From contig JAFEGS010000089.1 of assembly GCA_018239705.1 (NCBI GenBank), positions 1 to 5,271 on the forward strand: DNA of 5,271 bases, given 5' to 3'. Numbering within the stretch: the stretch's first letter is position 1; each line of letters opens with the position of its first letter. Shown here one piece after another: positions 2,630 to 5,271 of this stretch. Under the pieces are notes generated by a model. That model was not told the DNA's origin and searched no databases. It saw nothing but the letters and a program-made list of their open reading frames with translations. The position numbers and the translations under genes are program-made. This DNA comes from Verrucomicrobiota bacterium. GTDB taxonomy: Bacteria; Chlamydiota; Chlamydiia; Chlamydiales; FEN-1388.

Positions 2630-5271
2630 AAAAAGTCTTGTCTCCAAACAAGTGCCATGGCTTTTTTCTCGTTCCATCCACAGTGCGCGGGGTATGAGTC
2701 CAGACCTCTGTCCAGTATTTAAGATCCCAACGCATGTATTCCCAGAAAGCTCGCCGATGGTTGTAAAGACTATCTAATTGTATGTATACCCGTCGAATTG
2801 AAGTGAAGGGGCGTTCAACATCCGGCTCGCCACGAGAAGGAACGTTGTTGGTCCGGACAACAGACGGAGGAGTAAGATGCGAGAGTTGAGCCCTATCCAC
2901 AGCCAGAGAGGAAGAAACCTCATGTCGTTTGTTAAAGTTCATCGAACAAGCAGCAGGCGAAGGGGAGTCGAAAAGACAGAGTTCTTTCAACTCTTCAAAG
3001 AATTGATTGAAGGTCTTGAGTTCAACGCGAGAGGAAGAATTTTCTTCAACGTAGAGGTTGTAGAGCTGTTGTTTCCAAATGTACCGTTGCCAATCATCGC
3101 AGTTTAGAAACAGATTCGCAAAGAAGTTCCCTCGATGATACTTTCGAGTCCATTCATAGCCGTTGGCACCGGTATTGCGGGGAACGGCGACGGGTCGTCC
3201 ACTGGAAAGAGCCTTGAAGACATAGATCTTAGGGTAATTTACCAAAGGCGAACCAGAAACCAAACTGTAGAGTTTGTTTCTTCTCCCATACGTCATTTCT
3301 CTCGAAAGACTGCTACAAACAAGACTCCAATCCAACCGCCCCCCAGTGCTGTGTCTGGTTAACCACCGATCGGTAAACAAGCGCTGAGCTTCGGTGGCCC
3401 CGTATGGTAGGTACGTCTGGTTTAGGTTTTGCAGAAACTTGGCCTCGTATTGTTTGTCGTTCAGCTGCATAAATATTCTCTGACGCCTGATACCGGCAAC
3501 ACCCCAGTCATCCATCGCCCCAGCCTCAACAAGATTGCCACGGCAAAGTTTTTCGAACCACCAACTAGGAACGCTTTCGAGTGAGGCCACCTGATGTCGA
3601 TAAAGGAGAGCGTTTTGTGGTATATTGAGGATGCTGACGCTTTTGCTCAACTCCCAATTGTCGAGATAATGAGCCAAGAGAATGACACCAGCCCCAGCAG
3701 CGTTTTGATTGTATTTTTTGTCCCCGCCAAACTCGAATTTTCCCTTTCTGGTAAACAGAGACCTCGACAAAGCTGTCAAATAGTTCTTTGTCCCGCACAG
3801 CTCATCAGGGAGTTCGAGGAATACAAAACGCCTTTCTCCGGGATCAGCATTTAGGACCATCCATTTGTTGGCGCAGATGATGGTAGAAAACCATTTCTTG
3901 ACCTGAACAACATCCACTTGCATTCGACGTTGACGTGCGTGCGTGCCGGTGATCAAAGATTTCAACTTCCTCATGGCGTCGCCGTTGGCCACCTTGAACT
4001 CGTCCAGAAACAGGAGGAGCTTTTCTTCGATCTTGGTTGTGAAGTGGCCCGTAACGTCAGTACAATCGTTGGTTTCGAGAAAATAAGTTTCTCCAACCAT
4101 GGCCCCAAGCATTTTGACGAAACTTGTCTTACCGGTGCCGGGGTTGCTGCGAAGAACCAAAGACGTGGTGTTGCCCCCAGGCTCCATGTTTCGACGCCAG
4201 ATGGCAAGCCAATTCAGAATGTATAAATACAAATCCTCCTTTTCCCCAGCACACAAAGCCTCCCATATCCACTGCAAAATTGGAGCGACAGAAGGTCCGG
4301 CATCATGGAACGGTTGATGGGGATTGTCAAACCACATATAGAAGATCTCCTGCTCTCGATCAGGACCAGAGGGACTCATGACCTCATTCTTCAGTGCCTT
4401 TGGGGGAACCGTAAAATAATAGCTCATGTTCCAACTCCGGAGCTTTAACTGTAAAGGGAGATGGTCTTCCTCCCAATAAGGGTTCTTCATCCACGCGGGG
4501 CCGCGGGCGTAGGGAGATTCAGGAAGGGCATGATATTGCGTCACAATACTTCCCAGCTGGATATCCTCGAAAAGACCTCGAAAAAAGGAAAAATTCGATC
4601 TATCCACAAAGACGGGATGAAACCAGCCAGCCAACGGACGTCGGTCAAAGTATTGCCTTTCATGAAGGTCGTAGATAGGACGAATCAAGCGGTGGTAGAG
4701 TTGATGATGATACTTGGCAGCAGCCGATCGATCCACAGCCCAACCAAGGTAGGTGTTCATGTGGCGATCATATTCCTTGTTGTAGGTGGGATGCTTGTGA
4801 AGCTTACGCTGGAATTGCTGAGGGTCAAAGAATTCGGATTGAAAGCGTAGGCGAAGAGGACTTTCCAACCATACCTTTCCTATTTCAATTGGCTTTGGCG
4901 GCTTGCCTCCTTCATCGGCTTCGTTGGGGTTGGAAAGATAAACCTTGCGGCTAAAGTAGGCCAACATGTCTTTCTGATCGGTTTTGTAGTCCAAGTACAC
5001 GGGCTTACTCCCAGAGGGATCGGGCTGGCGAATCACAAAATACGTTTTGCGTCGGCCAACTACATGAGCCACAAAATGGTTCATGTACTCCACCAAAAGC
5101 TGTTTGCGAGTGGCAAGATTACCTCTTTCATTTTCTGGTAGCCACAACGCTTTAAATTGGTATTCGGCCATTTCTTCATCGAAGGCATAAGGGTTCCAAA
5201 CCAAGTCGGGCACTTGTTTTAGCCTTTTAAAGTTGTCCCACCCCGGCGCGATAAACCGATGAAGAACCCAA
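2625..5271 (-). CDS. SF3 helicase, D5/DUF5906-like, 5' end open at the window edge
   Basis: The frame is open from the right edge to TAA 2627-2625. Numbering here is from the GTG at 5213. Walker A is SNPGTGKTS (356-364), Walker B LLLFLDE (399-405), motif C FSTIICANKW with N449, and the Arg finger GERR (R461/R462). Together these define an SF3 AAA+ helicase. DVTGHFTTKI before Walker B and MNHFVAHV plus KVWLESPLRLRF in the N-terminal part fit viral D5-like/DUF5906 replicative helicases. Residues 185-305 look like an insertion, and 490-862 are unassigned. No primase or HUH nuclease motif is visible in this portion. Role: ATP-driven unwinding at the replication fork. The first in-frame ATG (5171-5169) would give 848 aa, but two out-of-frame ATGs precede it and the frame stays open to 5271, so the true start is probably upstream or on another exon. 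Confidence 0.93.
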   Translation of the reverse strand, partial: WVLHRFIAPGWDNFKRLKQVPDLVWNPYAFDEEMAEYQFKALWLPENERGNLATRKQLLVEYMNHFVAHVVGRRKTYFVIRQPDPSGSKPVYLDYKTDQKDMLAYFSRKVYLSNPNEADEGGKPPKPIEIGKVWLESPLRLRFQSEFFDPQQFQRKLHKHPTYNKEYDRHMNTYLGWAVDRSAAAKYHHQLYHRLIRPIYDLHERQYFDRRPLAGWFHPVFVDRSNFSFFRGLFEDIQLGSIVTQYHALPESPYARGPAWMKNPYWEEDHLPLQLKLRSWNMSYYFTVPPKALKNEVMSPSGPDREQEIFYMWFDNPHQPFHDAGPSVAPILQWIWEALCAGEKEDLYLYILNWLAIWRRNMEPGGNTTSLVLRSNPGTGKTSFVKMLGAMVGETYFLETNDCTDVTGHFTTKIEEKLLLFLDEFKVANGDAMRKLKSLITGTHARQRRMQVDVVQVKKWFSTIICANKWMVLNADPGERRFVFLELPDELCGTKNYLTALSRSLFTRKGKFEFGGDKKYNQNAAGAGVILLAHYLDNWELSKSVSILNIPQNALLYRHQVASLESVPSWWFEKLCRGNLVEAGAMDDWGVAGIRRQRIFMQLNDKQYEAKFLQNLNQTYLPYGATEAQRLFTDRWLTRHSTGGRLDWSLVCSSLSREMTYGRRNKLYSLVSGSPLVNYPKIYVFKALSSGRPVAVPRNTGANGYEWTRKYHRGNFFANLFLNCDDWQRYIWKQQLYNLYVEENSSSRVELKTFNQFFEELKELCLFDSPSPAACSMNFNKRHEVSSSLAVDRAQLSHLTPPSVVRTNNVPSRGEPDVERPFTSIRRVYIQLDSLYNHRRAFWEYMRWDLKYWTEVWTHTPRTVDGTRKKPWHLFGDKTFY
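2627..2632 (+). terminator. Poly(A) signal AATAAA at the end of the 70-aa gene
   Basis: AATAAA begins inside the TAA stop of the 70-aa gene and is followed by a GT-rich stretch (AGTCTTGTCT). It lies inside the convergent overlap with the helicase gene. Confidence 0.5.
5227..5271 (-). other. Possible C-terminal end of the left-edge membrane gene if the molecule is circular
   Basis: Reading leftward from base 1 into base 5271 keeps the left-edge membrane frame open for LGSSSVYRAGVGQL and then TAA (5229-5227). The completed protein is 92 aa, close to the 88-aa protein, and VYRAGV aligns with IYGAGV there. In this model the segment overlaps the open helicase frame. It is not a gene if the window is a slice of a longer linear sequence. 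Confidence 0.5.

Noticed and set aside
4219..4227. TATAAATA on the rightward strand
   Set aside because: It lies inside the helicase gene with only shadow frames downstream, so a promoter role is unsupported.
4461..4850. Rightward 129-aa open frame, and other frames over 2877-4381
   Set aside because: All lie opposite or out of frame within the conserved helicase gene, have no recognisable motif, and look like shadow frames.
1..5271. CRISPR array, tRNA, rRNA, insertion sequence or terminal repeats
   Set aside because: No spaced direct repeats, tRNA-like cloverleaf, rRNA-like sequence, transposase motifs or matching ends were seen.

Overview
The window looks like part or all of a compact eukaryotic DNA virus or virus-like plasmid. 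It encodes a superfamily 3 (SF3) helicase of the D5/DUF5906-like type, a nuclear-looking SAP-domain protein, a stand-alone RBR-type (RING2/Rcat) zinc domain, a zinc-finger-like protein and several tiny membrane proteins. The RBR fold is eukaryotic. AATAAA or ATTAAA poly(A) hexamers sit at gene ends, several starts are in good Kozak-like contexts, and convincing Shine-Dalgarno sites are missing from nearly all genes. No capsid, packaging ATPase, polymerase, integrase or HUH-type Rep could be recognised.

Layout. A leftward set runs SAP protein (1655-642), Rcat zinc protein (638-411), a 47-aa basic peptide (377-234) and a small membrane protein (234 to the left edge). A rightward set runs an 88-aa membrane protein (1708-1974), a 110-aa Cys/His protein (2044-2376) and a 70-aa membrane protein (2416-2628). 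The SF3 helicase fills the right half leftward (right edge to 2625). The two sets diverge from a 52-bp region (1656-1707) and converge on one TTAA (2625-2628), which supplies a TAA stop to both strands. Gaps are 3 to 69 bp, and every visible stop codon is TAA.

Topology. The genes cut by the two edges fit together. If the last base is joined to the first, the left-edge membrane ORF stays open for 14 more codons and ends in TAA (5229-5227), giving a 92-aa protein. The residues added across the join resemble the 88-aa membrane protein (VYRAGV against IYGAGV, after a shared ID-x-hydrophobic segment). I infer, at about two in three, that the window is a complete circle of about 5.27 kb opened inside this gene. 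In that case all genes lie in two divergent units. If the window is instead a slice of a larger genome, capsid genes and the helicase N-terminus may lie outside it. The closest relatives by helicase type are polinton-like viruses, virophages, adintoviruses and related plasmid-like satellites; I cannot place it further.

Likely division of labour: the helicase unwinds DNA for replication, the SAP protein binds DNA or chromatin in the nucleus, the Rcat protein may act on ubiquitin pathways, and the small membrane proteins act on host or virion membranes. Only the helicase role is well supported.
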